A DNA stretch of 64,000 nt, taken from the NCBI GenBank assembly GCA_028564705.1, contig JAPXFQ010002924.1:1-64000 (forward strand), in the 5' to 3' direction. Source of the stretch: Apricaphanius iberus. Taxonomy: Eukaryota > Chordata > Actinopteri > Cyprinodontiformes > Aphaniidae. The notes under the pieces are model-generated. The model was not told the origin of the DNA and ran no database searches. It worked only from the letters and a program-made list of their open reading frames with translations. Below, piece by piece: positions 23,799 to 36,890 of the stretch (its first letter is position 1; every line of letters starts with the position of its first letter). Made by a program: the position numbers and the translations under genes.

Positions 23799-25029
23799 AA
23801 CTACTGCACAGCTGCAAGGGAATTCACACTCTGAATTTTTTCTGAACATAAATTAGATTGCTCAGTCAAGTCCCTGATGTCTCTGGTATTATGTGAACAT
23901 TTGAATGATAGATTGAGAGAAATGTACATATTATAACCACAGTTTTTAACAACACAATGTGCTATATTTACCCGAACTTTGTACCACTTGGAAAGATTAC
24001 TTTGGGTTTGATTTTAGTTTTGTGCAAGGAGGAAACAATAATTTTTGGTTTAAAGCTTAGTTCCTCCTTTGTCTAACATGTTACTTATCACATATCATTT
24101 CAACTGCAATTTGAATTGCTTTAAATAATGAGAAGATTCATGATTAAACTTAGAAACGTAGAAATGAGGAGTAAATGTGAGCTGTGGGTCAAAGCAGCAA
24201 AGAAGGAAGCTTCAGCAATTGTACCATAGTTTGAAATTATTATATACATCTCTACCACCTTGCATGTATATAGTTTTCTGTAGGCTTTAGAATATAATCA
24301 CTGTCAAAGAGTGAGTTACAATGTATTTCGGTGATTGCTGCTTTGTCTTCACAGTCACTTCTCCATCTCATTATTAATCTCATAATTAATTCTCTAGCCC
24401 ACTTGATTTCAAGCTGCGCTCTGCCTGTCTCTCCCACTCAATGACAAAGGTACAAAAGGCTGAGAGCAAATGTTTAACGTTTTCTATGTTAAAGGTTTAA
24501 ATTAGAAGTTTTTACCAACTATGATTCAACATTAGATGATTAAGAGACAAAACCCAGGGGAAAGCTGGCTCACTCATCACAAACCAGGACCCAATTTAAA
24601 AGGTAAAATATTTAAACACCTATGGATTATTTAGGTGAGGTTTGATGAGATATCCAGCTATAGAGACGAGACAAAATGTGATATAGGGTTCAAAAGAATG
24701 AGACTGTAAAAGAAAATCTGCAGCAATTGTAAAATAATTCAGTCTATTTGACAAGTCTATATATTATTGTTCTTATGCTAATTCTGAGTTGATCTTAATG
24801 ACAGAGGGGTATAGAAGATGTTTACTTTTTTTTAACATTGAATTTAGACTTCCGTTCATTAGAGATTTTGGTTTGGTGAGTGTAGACAGGATCAAATGCA
24901 GTACGATGTAAAATAAAAAGAAAGAAAAAAAAACGGAAGCTATCCCTTTAATCCATCAATTTATGCAGCTGAGAGTTGGCTAGCTGGGATATTCTGAGTG
25001 CTTTGAACCTTTTTTCTTTATTTTGTCAC
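23799..25029. other. Non-coding DNA, no gene seen
   Basis: AT-rich unique sequence. No exon, RNA gene or named repeat is visible. Confidence 0.5.
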
Positions 25030-25618
25030 TCAGTACATTTACATGCACAGCTAAATTGAGCTTTTTGGCGTAATCGGACTAAGGGCTTGCCCCCTGTTTT
25101 GGGCTGAGTCCCAGTTTACATGTCAATCAGAAAATCGCATTATTAAATGAAGTAAGTCCCACTCCCACGACGACAGATGACGACATGCACCCCTATATGA
25201 TAGCCTTATAGCGGTTAGCTTGCAGCTGGATTCAGGCAGTAAAATGAGACTGGGGGCAGTGAAGCAGACAGAATTAAAGCAGGATATTTACAGTAACAAC
25301 AGATCGGTTCTTCGTAATTCAGGATATGCACTGATTGGCCGCTTACGTTTATCTTAGATGCCATATGCCTCTTATAACACTACTGTTATTATTGCTGAGT
25401 TGCATTTCCGCCTCTCCTAATTTCACGAGGGGTTGCGCGAGTGCAGGCATGCGCGGGGGGGCTGGTTGTAGAGTAGTCCGATTCCCAATCGTATTATCCA
25501 GGTCGAGTAGCCGAGCTTTTGAAACTCTGTTCGGTTCAACTCCAGCCGGACTAAGGTGTTAACACGCATTTCAAATGAATCAAACAGGAATTTCTTTTGC
25601 TGCATTTAAACGTACTGA
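25030..25618. mobile_element. 589-bp TIR element
   Basis: The left end TCAGTACATTTACATGCA and the right end TGCATTTAAACGTACTGA are inverted repeats with two mismatches over 18 bp. A 'cggactaagg' motif occurs near both ends (25075 and 25548). The GC-rich core near 25400-25520 contrasts with the flanks. I could not find a clear target duplication, so the superfamily is open. There is no transposase. Confidence 0.6.
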
Positions 25619-26539
25619 TTGTTGTTTTTGTGCTGTGTACCCAAAGTACCGCCAGAGAACTGTTTGAAAATGTTGGGGGGTTCTTCAGTGCTTTTGTGAC
25701 GAGTCACTACGACGCAACATAGCGGAAAATCTTCCCCTTTCTAACTTTCAAATAATAATCTCAAACAAAACAACACAATAGGATTTAAAGATTCTTCTTT
25801 CATATGAAGAAATTATAAAACTCACACTTAGTTCACTAGATTAAGTAACATGCGTTGAACAAGTAATATGGTGCTGCTTCACATTAAAAAACTATTGAGT
25901 ACACTCACTGCATTCATGATTTAATTTATTTATTATTCAATTAAATGGCAAAAAGCTAAAATATATGATTGGATTTGGAACATTTATGCGTTGGGACTTT
26001 TTTACCCATATGTAGTTAATTTCCTGTGGCAGCTTGCTGTTGTGCCAGTGTAAGCTTTTACATAAAAAAGGAACAAAAACCACATTTGGCTTCAAGCTGT
26101 GCTGTTTTTCGTTCTTGTGTCGTTTCCAACAATAGTTTGACAGGAGCTGCAGCAAAGGAGTAGTTTTACATCAACATATAAGTTTCTCCTGAAAGGTGTT
26201 TCTCTTTACGTTTTTATGCATCTTACGTGTAATCTAAGGGCGTCTCGTTCTGGGACTGCAAGGTTGCTCTCTGGTATTGTGATGATGACTGCAATGGGAT
26301 GAACCCACTATGAAGCTCAACTGTGACCAACTGCAAATTGTGAGGTTTTATTTTTATATTTTTATATTTAGAGTTTATAAAAACCTTTTTTCACTATCAT
26401 GTTTTTGTCTCACTTTCAATACAAAATGTTTCAGCCAGTTTTAATATTTTCATATGAAATAATTTTTTTCAAAGCCAGCATTCCTTGTTAGTTTCACTTT
26501 TATTCGGTCCCAAAAAGTCTTCCCTTTGACACATTCTTT
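25619..26539. other. Non-coding DNA, no gene seen
   Basis: AT-rich sequence with no supported feature. Confidence 0.5.
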
Positions 26540-26930
26540 AGCCAGAGGATCTTAGCAGAACCTCCAGAGATACTATCGTTCTCCTGGCTGCTTCCCCAGT
26601 TCATGTTCTCTTTTCCCAGTTTAGCTAGATGCCTATGTCTTGATAGACTTGTAGTAGTGCCATTTTCTTCCGATTGAAGATGTTTTATGATCTAAACCTG
26701 CTTTAAGATGTTTCACTAATTGAAAATTGAGTTAGAGTAAAAGGGGATAAATACCGAGTTTAAAACATCTCAAAACCTCAAATAATTTTTCTTCCACTGT
26801 ACAATTGTGCCATACTTTGTAATGGTCTGTCACATAAAATACATTTACATTTGTATTTGTAACAAGGCAAAATGATAAAAAAAAATGCAACCTTTGAATA
26901 CTTTTGAAAGGCATTCTGCCAGATTGTTTT
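26540..26930. mobile_element. End portion of a Tc1-like transposon
   Basis: Phrases 'ctcctggctgcttcccc', 'tgtcttgatagacttgtag', 'aaacctgctttaag', 'tttgtaatggtctgtcacat' and 'aacaaggcaaaatgataaa', in this order, match the recalled terminal part of a widespread teleost Tc1 family, ending in 'gaatacttttgaaaggc'. The coding orientation would be minus. No catalytic motif is readable in this fragment. Confidence 0.6.
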
Positions 26931-29900
26931 TCTCTTAGGCTATCTCTTTCGCTTGTTGGTATGGTTTTATGATTAATTTTCTGACCGATTTCTTATGATC
27001 TCCTTGTTTTAGCTGATGTTTGGACAACCAGGCTGCTCATAAATATTTGACTCTTACTCACTCATTTGCCCAAGGTTATTCTAAGAGAAACTATCAAAGA
27101 TTTCAGTTCATTTAGGTCAAATAGCATAAATCTGACAACAATCAAATAGCTTTATATATTTGTTTTCTGGTGTTACTGCTGGGGGAAGGAAACATTAATT
27201 GATTCTCTAATTTCCACTATGCTTATATTAACATACACACAGGTCATTTAAATACACCCCCACACTCATCTGTCAGGATTACTTTATTTTAACGCACATC
27301 AACAAATATTTCTCCTTCTTTCTCTCTTCCTCCTACATTTTCTAAATGTTGGACTTTTACTCTGCTCATTGCGAGTCTAAAACAACTGTGGGTGGAAGAG
27401 GAAAGTTAACAGCTGGGGTCTAATCATGTTTTTAAGTAATCACGGGTGCCAAAAATGTCTGCGGCACATAATGACAAAAAACACATATTTTTACATGGCA
27501 TAGCTGGGAGAGTAAATGAAAGCTAGAGACAACTCGGGAGGTTATTACAGTACCTATAATGATTGTTGATGGAGCAGAATGCAGCATAACTCAACCGACA
27601 AGTTCATCTTGAGATGTTTGGAAATTAAATTGGCTAATGGAGTGTGAGAATAAAAGGCTGGAAACTTGCATCGATTTTTTTAAAAAGCCAAATAATTTGA
27701 GCTACAAAAACAACAGGGGAAATTGTGCTGCAAGGCATGAATGTTTCAGTGTCCTGCCTTACATGAGGATTCATTGAAATTTCCAAAAACAGGGAAGGAA
27801 AGCCACAAAAAAAATGCCTTTAGTCTATACAACTAAGGTGGATCATAGGGAAAATTTTATTTCTGTTAAATATCTTTGCAGCCTGAGGAAATTTGATTAG
27901 GAATGTGGGTAAACTCTCCATTTTCAGACACTAATGAATAAATTATAAACATAATTTGCAAAATTAAACGACTTAAAAGGAATCAGAAAAAACAGCAGCC
28001 TGGTTATTTATCAGTCTTGAAGTTTTTCAGAATTATCTGATTTGTATCATTATGTCTCAGACCACAAGAAGAAGAGACAGCTATGTTTTTGGATTTGTGA
28101 ATTTTCTTTTTGAAGGCTGCTTTTACCCAGAGAGAGTTCAGATTCATTATCTCCAGGTTTACATTTTTTATTCGCTGCAGCGTTTGCAACTTGCTTGCAT
28201 GAAGCCTGAGGCAGCAAGTCAGTGTCAGTGGGAAAAATGCAGAGAAATGGTTTCGACAAGATGGATTTAAACTAATAGAAGATTAATGAGTGATAATCAT
28301 GTTGAGTGAGAATCACAGAAGCTCTGGGTGGCTGCTTGACTTTTTTCCCCCCTCTTTGCTTTTTTCTAAGATATAGACATTCCTGGGTCGTTCTCTAAAT
28401 TTGGTGCACTTTGTGGTTATAGATTACTGAAAAATCCAATATTTCCTAACATTGGATCTGATGAAGGATTATTTGTACCTCGGAGAAACTATGATTATTC
28501 ACTTTATCCATTCAACATCAAACCTAATAAAAAAATAGTTTTTGCTAGTTTGGTTGTTTTAAAGCAGTTTTCTATTAAAGGGTTGCATGTTACGGGGTTA
28601 AAGATTTTAGCTAAAAGTGGCCATTAAGTCGACATTAGCTAGCGTTTCGGAGCAGCAGACAGCATGAGAAAAACAAGAAATTAATATATTTTTTCAAGAC
28701 AGTCATTATAATTTTTTTCAAAAACAATCATAAAAATCATTTTTGCATGCAACAGGGTTGAAAGGTTAAGCTTATCAGTTTGATGATAAAAGCAATAAAA
28801 TATGGGTCAGAAACTATGTTAATACTTACCTCCCTTCACTGTACGAGCAGCAAAACACTTGAGGGATGTCACCTTCTGGTTGCTAAGAAAGTTTGACTGA
28901 ATAATTATTATTAAAAAGAGGGAGATTTGTATGCTGTTACGAGGTTGAACAAAACTGAGGGACATATATAATTATTTATTTCATATTTTTAAATTTAGCA
29001 TAAAGAAGATAGGCAAATAATTATATTACCAGAAAAAATGTGGTTACGTCTGCTATATTGTAATGGTTATTGTCCATTATAAGTAATAAATAATGAAATA
29101 GCAGCTTTGGCAAATGGATAGATGCTTATTTGGCTGGCCTGTAGTTATTAGAAACCCATAAAACTTTAAAGGACATCATTTTAAAAACATGTTTGTGTGT
29201 CACAATGCCAAGAAACAGAGATCATTCTGTTTCTTGTTTGAAAAAGTATTTTGTGATTCACTTTAAATGAAAAATATTGGTGTTAATCCTGTGGGACACA
29301 AAGTAGACTGAATTCAGAGAGTTACCCTGTTATGGCTAGTGCCTCCCATTGGTTTTTGCCACTCTAAAGCCTCATCCTAAACATTTAATAACCCAAATGT
29401 TGTTGAAGTTATAATCGTCTTTTAAATGTATCTATCAACATTGTATTCTTAGGGGATTTGTTAGCATCTTAGTGTTTTAAGTAGAGAAACACTTGTGCGG
29501 GTTGGTTTCAAATATAGCAAACTATTGACCATTGTAAAGTGTGCTGATGAATTTCGATCATTTTAACTAAATGACATGCTGAAAACTCATAGGTGCCAAA
29601 TCAGGGGTACGTTGGAACCCCAAAGAACACAGGGACAATATTTCTCACCCATGTATTGATGGCAAAATCTGTCTGACGAAGCATGAATGTCAGTTGCGAA
29701 AGCCAATCATTGCTCCAGTCTGTGGCACAAAGTCCAGCTAGAAGGCGTTATGCGTAAGTTAAGATGTGCTTGTCTTGTGATTGGATAAGCAGTCGACGGG
29801 TCATTGTTGTTGTTTTCCCCGAGTTTTCATTGTTGCACCCCCCTGTGCTTATCTCGTCAGCTCTACTCTTTCAAATTTTGGACTACTAATAAACATAGGC

Positions 29901-30439
29901 CGCAAGAGTCCTAAACGCAGCTCCGCCTTTGGGTCATCCTTCAAACAAACCATGACAATTTGTCGTTTTATTTTTAAAACCGGCGACCTCAAAGTTTGCC
30001 CGTGACTAATAGCTTCAGAGAAACATTGCAAATTATACTGCTGGGGATGCCTGTTGCTTGCAACTGATCAATTTGATGTTTGGTTTTGCCAACTTCACCA
30101 AAGCAGCAACAAGACACCAAAGCACTGCTGGGCACCAAAAGGCTGTGATGCTTTTAAAAACATTCAGGGACACCCGAGTGGATTTGCAGCTCAGTGAACA
30201 GACACGCAGGAAAAACGGAGATCCATAAATTGGGACAGAGGCGTCTATTTGCAATAAAGCTGGCAAGTTCGATCTACATAGCAAGTGTCATTTTTTGTAA
30301 AATTACAGACACATTACAATAGTTATATCTCGATTTTGAATGTTCATGTCATACTGTTATTAAGTAGCATTTATACTCTGTAGTGGGGAAAAGAAACATG
30401 TTTGTATTAGATACAACAATGTGCGGGTTCACTCATTTG
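26931..30439. other. Non-coding DNA, no gene seen
   Basis: AT-rich sequence. I see no supported exon, RNA gene or named repeat, although highly diverged repeats would escape reading by eye. Confidence 0.4.
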
Positions 30440-30935
30440 TTTGATGGACTTCCTACTTTCTTGAACTAACACACTCATCTGGCGCGACACTCCCCTGGAA
30501 CAAACTTCAGGAAGAATGCAAAAATGCTGAATCGTTAGGCTCATTTAAATCAGAGCTCAAAACTCTACTATTCAGAGCTTCCTTTGAGCCCAAATTGCGC
30601 TTTCTGATCACTATTTGATTCTCGAGGTTTAAGTTTTATTCTTTTTTAAATCTGTTTTTAATCTATATGGCATAAAATTGTGTTTTATCTGTTTTTAACC
30701 TATATTGCATAAAATTATGTGTTATCTGTTTTTAATCTGTATTGCATAAATTCGTTCCTTACATCATCTTTTCTTATTGATTGATGGTGTCTATCTGTTA
30801 AACCAATATGCTTCTGGTTTTCTCTAATCATGCTTCTGTAATCATGTATTTGGTATCATTATCACTGAATAATGTAAAGCACCTTGAATTGCCTTGTGTT
30901 TAAAGTGTGCGATATATATATAAAACTAAATTACG
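30440..30935 (+). mobile_element. 3' end of a non-LTR retrotransposon with protein C-terminus
   Basis: From 30492 the plus strand reads PWNKLQEECKNAESLG, then SFKSELKTLLFRASF. This matches the conserved C-terminal motif (W-N-x-L-P ... S-F-K-S-x-L-K-T-x-L-F) of L2/CR1-like LINE polyproteins recalled from many teleosts. The 3' untranslated end 'gtaaagcaccttgaattgcc' near 30874 followed by 'atatatata' is the matching LINE tail. The element is severely 5'-truncated, so the RT and endonuclease are absent. Confidence 0.7.
30648..30752 (+). repeat. Short tandem array of ~42-bp units
   Basis: The unit 'atctgtttttaatctatat' plus 'tgcataaaattatg' is repeated about two and a half times with few differences. 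It lies in the 3' untranslated part of the LINE fragment, so the array could be element-specific or have arisen after insertion. Confidence 0.75.
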
Positions 30936-33900
30936 GAATTTAAGGAACTTTTCGATGATATTCTAATCCCCTGGGATCCACTAAGAAGTCCTATCACACT
31001 TAAACTGGTTCTCTTTACCAATTTGCAAAGGTTGCATTATTTTAGTAGAGGAAAGTGTTTCTGATTCGGGCAGCTGCAATAAAAAAAAAGAAACTGCTTG
31101 GTTCCGCAAATGTGGATTTTCAGGTTGACGGGTTGATAACAAAGGAGTGAACCAGTCAGGTGCTGAGAGCAGAAGTGGCAGGAGTCAGTGATCATCCATC
31201 ACTCCTCTCAGAGTTGACTGGTCATGCCTATGGAGGGGGGGGGGGGGGTGTTTGACTGTCACTTTCCTCAGAGCGGAGATATCTCTGTAGAGCAAAGAGG
31301 CGGGGAGGTGCTGGCAGAGAGACAGAAGGCAGCAGAGTTTAAAACAGGCAGTGATAGTCAGCTGAATCCATCATCAAAATATTCTTTTGACAGAAGCCTT
31401 TGTTCCATGTTGCATCTGCACATCTGCTTGCAGAATATTTACCCTTCTGGGCTGCTAACATATGCTCTATTCACAGCTGTCTCTGAACCAGGTACATGCT
31501 CTATATGCTCAAGTCACAACACTCAGCCATCTCTGCTGTTATTTCTAGCAGCGGTGCCCCAACTCCCCGTATGCCTCTTCCTGGGCCTAGTCCAAAGTCT
31601 GTTCAGTTTCCTCTGGGATGACTGCTGTCTTTTGAATAATTTATTGCAGCCACAGCAAGCTTAGAGCAGTTAAGGACACAGGGATGTTCTGAGCGAAACC
31701 TTCAGTGCTCTGTCATCCAGCTACTTGAAACCACCGACCTCTGGTCTGCCTTCGCAGCGCTGCAGGAAAAAAACAGTTTTCTACCTTTGCATGACTGTAT
31801 ATATGTGTTTGTTCTCACTGTTTGAAAACTTGTAACGCAGGCACAGCTTACAACCGAAGCCTTTTTCTCAGAGTAAACTAGGGCAATTCATATTTTAGCT
31901 TCAGTGATTTGATGATTGAGAAATTCATCCAAATAAGTGCAGAACATCTATCTGATAGGAGGCTGCTGTGTGGACACAGTCGGCATCCTCCAGCTGTCTG
32001 AGCATGAAAAATGTTAAAAATAACTTTAACAACTTTCCCTTTAACATTAGAAGCTTAGTCTTAACATTATTGAGCACTCCAGTAAACCAATCAAATTCTT
32101 CAGATTATCCAATTTTCTTACATTGAAGAACTTCGATGTGTTTAATTATGATTGTATATGAAAGATTAACACAAAGTATAGAATAATTGTGAAGAGGAAG
32201 AAAAAAATATTATTTTTTTAATGATTTAATTTAGATTTTTTTTATACAATGCCTATTTATAAAACCTGTTCTCTCTTGGTAACTGGTAAAAGCCAGATCT
32301 ATGGGTATAGACCCATCCCATGTTGAATCCAATCTACACAACGATCTGTAACTGCTCCTATACAAAAGCATCTGAAAAAGGGAGGGCCATCTGGTATAAT
32401 AGTTTCAGCTGATTGGAGGACTCGCCTGCAAGTCTCCACCAACCATGATTTGTCTTAAGCCAATTACAGTAGTGTAGTATTTTGTATCCCTCAAGCTAAC
32501 ACCACACCTCCTGTAGGTTACTGAGGATTTCTGCCATCCCATTCGGGTCAGACTCATTCCTACTCCTGTACAGCACCAGCAGAATACCAGCAAATTTTCT
32601 TAGTGGCTCGAACCAAGCTTTAAACAAGAACTTAATCAAATCCGATTGACGAGACATTTTCAAACTCTCTGATCTGCACCATCCTCATTATGTCATTAGG
32701 CAAACATGTATTATGATCGAACAATAAAAGGAATCATTTTATAACATGAAAACTTACAAACTATATAATTTTCATGTTTGTACAATATATTATCATATTG
32801 TACAGCAAAATGTTTATGTAATAAAAATTGAAAATGTTTTTCCTTGTAATGTGATATTGTAACAATGTGTTACAATGTCGTTCAAATGTGAGGAGTATTT
32901 TGTAATAACATGATAATTATTTTGTCAGAAAAATAAAGTTTTACCTTGTAATGTAATATAGCTCTGATTTTCTTTTGCATGGGTAGCAGTTCTATGCTAG
33001 TTTTCTCTGTACTAATTGTTTTTTAAGGTTTAAAAAGAACTTACCTACTACCAAAACTTAACTTTGCAGAAAAATCAAAACAGTGGTTGAATATCATGCG
33101 CTCAAGGGATCAGCTCCTCTTGCTATCATCATCATTACCCATTGGACGTCCCATTCATTTTTACAACCTGTAACCGTCATTTAGGAGTCAGCCAGTGTCC
33201 CTGCTCTGCGACCTGCACCTTCCCTCTCCATAATCCCACAATAATGCAGAAAATCACAATAATGAACCAGGAAGGGGGAGGTACAATGCAATCTATACCA
33301 GCTGAGTCCAAAGGGGCGTAAGCTATCACCTACATACAAAAGCTGTGGGTGGAGATAGTAAGGAAGAGGCCAAGGTGGTTGCAGTGAATTCCTAGTTACA
33401 GAGAAGCTTTGTTCTTGTAGAGTGCAGTAACCACGTAATGAAGGAAACAATCTGCTGGTCCTCATCTGGTTCAGCCAGAGTCCATTTATGTCCTGATCGC
33501 TAGGATGTGTTGAGCAGATTCAGCTCATCTTCTATTGCTTTCCTCTGTAACACACAGACCTTTCATATTTAAATACATGTGCCCATCACCAACACTGGTT
33601 GTTTTTTATGCTGTGATTTTGACCTTTATAATCATGTGTTTTAAGTTTACTACAACATCTGTAGATTTTCTGCACTTGAAGTAAAGCATCTTTATTTACA
33701 AGTGGGGAAGGCATTCACGGCCAGAACATGAGCAACCTTTATTTCTTTTCCACACTCACACTGTGTAGGTGTAATGTCTCCTATTTAGATGCAATTCAAG
33801 GCAAGGCGTGGGTGCACTCCAACTTATCTGCCCGCAGAAAAAGAGGGAAAATGCTAAAGAATAGCTTCAACGAGTCACAGCTGCAGCAAACCGGTAATGA

Positions 33901-34033
33901 CACCAATCACCTGTGAAGCAACCAATTATTGTGCGTGGGAACGCTAAACTCACTAACTCTCTAAACTCTAACTGAGGAAAATGCAAACAGGTGATGGAAA
34001 GTTTCATTGTTTAATTGCTGCTTTATTGCTTTT
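30936..34033. other. Non-coding DNA, no gene seen
   Basis: Contains a 14-G run (31235-31248). The 146-codon plus-strand frame at 31224-31664 begins inside that run's low-complexity context and has no domain. A near-perfect hairpin GTACAATAT-6 nt-ATATTGTAC is at 32780-32803, within AT-rich DNA. Confidence 0.4.
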
Positions 34034-34754
34034 GTTTAAAGCAGGGTTGCCCGAAGTGGGGCCCGCGGGCCAAAGTTGTCCCCCCAAACCCATCAGTTTG
34101 GCCCTCCAGAGGATGCCCTTGGTCTTACATAAAAATCCACATTGTTCAGACAGTCAGCTAAATATGCATCATGAATATTCTTCCAGTGCTGATACTGTTT
34201 GAGGTTAATGGTCCCAATAAGTTTTGTAAATATGAGCATATTGGGGTCCTATCTCATAATGCTTACATTATATATGTAATATAAAATATTTGGTAAAAAT
34301 TCAAATACAAAGAACTACAAGCGGAATGTAGAATATGTTTGTATTTTTTTTTTTTTATGCTGGGAGGAATAATATTTGTTTACTGACGTTTACTGAAGTT
34401 TAGATATGTGTTCTAGTTGGCTATAAATGACTTGTCATTTTATTTAATGTTACTTAAAAAGAAATGAAGGCTAAATAACTATAAATACAACTTTACTATT
34501 AGTATTTGTATTTCGAGTAAAATATTACATTTGGCTGTGATGGACTGGCGACCTGTCCAGGGTGTATGCCGCCTCTCGCCCGTTGACAGCTGGAGATAGG
34601 CACCAGCCCCCCCGCGACTCCTTGAGGAATAAGCAGTTCAGAAAATGGATGGATGGATGGATGGATATTACATTTGGCCCGACTCGACTTGACTCTCTGA
34701 TAGCTGTTCATTGTGGCCCTCTGAGGGAAAAAGTTCAGGCACCCCGATTTAAAG
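34034..34754. mobile_element. hAT-type element with 8-bp duplication
   Basis: The body 34042-34746 starts CAGGGTTGCCCGAAG and ends with a complement of CGGGGTGCCTGAAC, imperfect TIRs of the classic hAT CAGGG type. It also contains the 'ggcccgcgggcc' phrase common in such elements. Flanks GTTTAAAG (34034-34041) and ATTTAAAG (34747-34754) form an 8-bp duplication with one mismatch. No transposase is present. A retroposed tail is nested inside at 34536-34664. Confidence 0.8.
34522..34678 (+). mobile_element. Retroposon tail nested in hAT element, 14-bp duplication
   Basis: A 129-bp insert (34536-34664) contains 'ggcgacctgtccagggtgta', 'cccgcctctcgcccg'-type text and ends in five ATGG units. It is flanked by two identical 14-bp copies of ATATTACATTTGGC (34522-34535 and 34665-34678). 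It is the same family as 18766-18850 and must be younger than the hAT element it interrupts. Confidence 0.9.
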
Positions 34755-35154
34755 GATTATGACCCTTTGAAGACCAGTTCTTCCTTTAAGATCTCAGTTT
34801 ACATTAAAGGAACCACCAAGCTCATCCTGAGAATGGCTAATATTTGATACAGCAGTAGTTCCCCCTGGGGACAATATTTGTGTTAGTGGTTCATGAGCTT
34901 TATAACTCAATTGTTCTGGATTCCCTTGTTTCATATTTGCCTGAAGCTATCAGAATCTAGTGTTGGATTTGTCCCACTATAATATTATAGGAAATCACTT
35001 AGACAGTATTGAAACAAAGAACAATACATTTATTTTTTAGTTGCAGCTTTATAAAGCAATCAATGTTGGTGCTGAAAGAGAGGCCTACAGCCACAGAGCA
35101 TGAGGCAGAGGAATTGAGGACCTTTTTTACATTAAAGGATCATGTTAGCATCGT

Positions 35155-35420
35155 ATATGCAGCACCATGCAAAAGTTATAGGCAGGTGTGAAAAAAATGC
35201 TGGAAACAAAGAATGATTTCAGATATTTAAATCATGATTGATTGTTTTTTATCAATTTGCAACATGAAAAGTGAGCAAACAAACGAAAAATCTAAATCAA
35301 ATCAATAGTTGTAGTTACTACTTTTGCACTCAAACTAGCATAAATTCTTATAGGGACACTTTCATAAAGTCATGGATTTTATAGGATGATGCTACCAGGG
35401 CTGTGGAAGATAGTTTAATG
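35155..35420 (+). mobile_element. Terminal part of a Tc1-like element
   Basis: Text 'gcaaaagttataggcaggtg', 'aaaaaaatgctggaaacaaa' and 'aaatctaaatcaaatcaata' matches the recalled terminal sequence of a widespread teleost Tc1 family, including the diagnostic 'CAAAAGTTTTAGGCAGGTG'. The other terminus and the transposase were not found, so this is a fragment. Confidence 0.65.
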
Positions 35421-36699
35421 TTAGTGCTGTGTTGAAATAACGGAAAAATTGATCCTGAATCGATTTTTATAAAAATTCCAAATAAATTGAATGGGACGTT
35501 CAAGGATCAATTTATTGTTTTACCAATGTTCGTCCTTTTTAAAGCTGGGGCTAAACATAGACAAGTAATCAATGTTTTATATATTTTATTTTAGTGGGAG
35601 GTGATTAGGGTGGTGGGTGCTGTCTGATTATTGTAGGATTGCAGGTTGTTAAATTTATCCCAACTTCAATGCTTTCAGATACAGTAATATACAAACGCAG
35701 GATCTGTTATCTCAGCAGCCATTACACAGCTGTATTACCATAATTATATTAGTGCACTGAAATGCAATAATATGTAATAATATCTTTAACACTTAAGGTA
35801 CAAACATGAAATGTATCTTTGACATTAGCTTCAATTTAAGTGACTTGTTCCTTTCCGTATGAATCACGTTTCATGCTGTGCATTCATAACAAAATATAAA
35901 GACCAACTCTTAATCAAGTTTTACTGAAACCTTTCCAGACCAAAAATATCTACCTCCTTCTGATAGCTTTAATGTCCTACTTGCCCGGCTTTTACAATCT
36001 TTGGGGAAAAGATTCAAGGCATTCATTTTGACTCTACTTGCTTTCACATAGGGCTTCTCCAATATCCTGGCTCTTTGATGTGATTAAGATGGATACAGAC
36101 GTTAACTCAGAGAACCAGAAAATACTCCGTATCAAGGGAGGAAAGAATGAAGGAAAACCTTCTTTGGTTTAAAGGTAAAATAATGAATCAATTAATCAAT
36201 GTCAGTTAATGGGGTTTTTTTTATACTAAACTGTACTAAACTAACACTTTTTAAGCCAGTTTGCTAATTTTAGATAAAGTTCTCATCCAGTGCTTCCTCG
36301 GCCACACAATGATCGATGAATGCAGGCCAGTTAACAGCAAGAAAGATCACATTAGGCTTCATCACTGTGACTCATTTTGACATCATAGAAAAACGACACT
36401 CTCTAGCTTTTCAACAGAAGTGCTGAGAGAATGAATCACCAAGCAGCTTCTAGCAACAAAAAGGGGATACTTTCAAACAGATACGCTGAGGCTCAAAGCT
36501 GCTGTCTTCTTTTAGCACAGAGAAAGTCACATTTGGCGTCCAAAAAGAAGGAAAAAAAGTGTGTTTCAAAGACGAAGGGCAGACACTGACTGAAAAGTAA
36601 TGAATATTTTACAGGTGAAGGGAGCAAAGCTGCGCTCTAGGTGACACTCTGGTGGTTTTAGAGCTTATCAGAAAGTCATCACCCACCAAGCTTGGATAA
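35421..36699. other. Non-coding DNA, no gene seen
   Basis: AT-rich sequence with no supported exon or repeat. Confidence 0.5.
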
Positions 36700-36890
36700 A
36701 GGAGGCTGTGTCTGATTGTTTATCAGCAGAGGGCTCCTGGGTCCCCTCCCACTGTCCTCCACGGTACCTCCAGAGCTGCTTGCACTGGACCTATCACAGT
36801 GACAGCATGCAGCAGTATAAATAGCCATTTTAAAATGAAAGCAGTGCTGCTGGGATTTAGCTCTGAAAATCCAGGTATAAGAAAGAGGTT
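36700..36890 (+). promoter_or_regulatory. Possible TATA promoter with first-exon-like donor
   Basis: A GC-richer block (36725-36815) leads into GCAGTATAAATAGCC (36812-36826), a strong TATA-box match. About 55 bp downstream is AATCCAG|GTATAAG (junction near 36874), a good splice-donor match, so a short non-coding first exon of about 25-30 nt is conceivable. No downstream coding exon could be linked. A chance TATAAATAG in AT-rich DNA is quite possible. Confidence 0.2.

Noticed and set aside
31224..31664. 146-codon plus-strand open frame
   Set aside because: No recognisable domain, starts beside a 14-G run, no splice signals and no codon bias. Best explained as chance.
32780..32803. Hairpin GTACAATAT / ATATTGTAC as a microRNA precursor
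   Set aside because: Stem of only 9 bp, very AT-rich, far shorter than a pre-miRNA.
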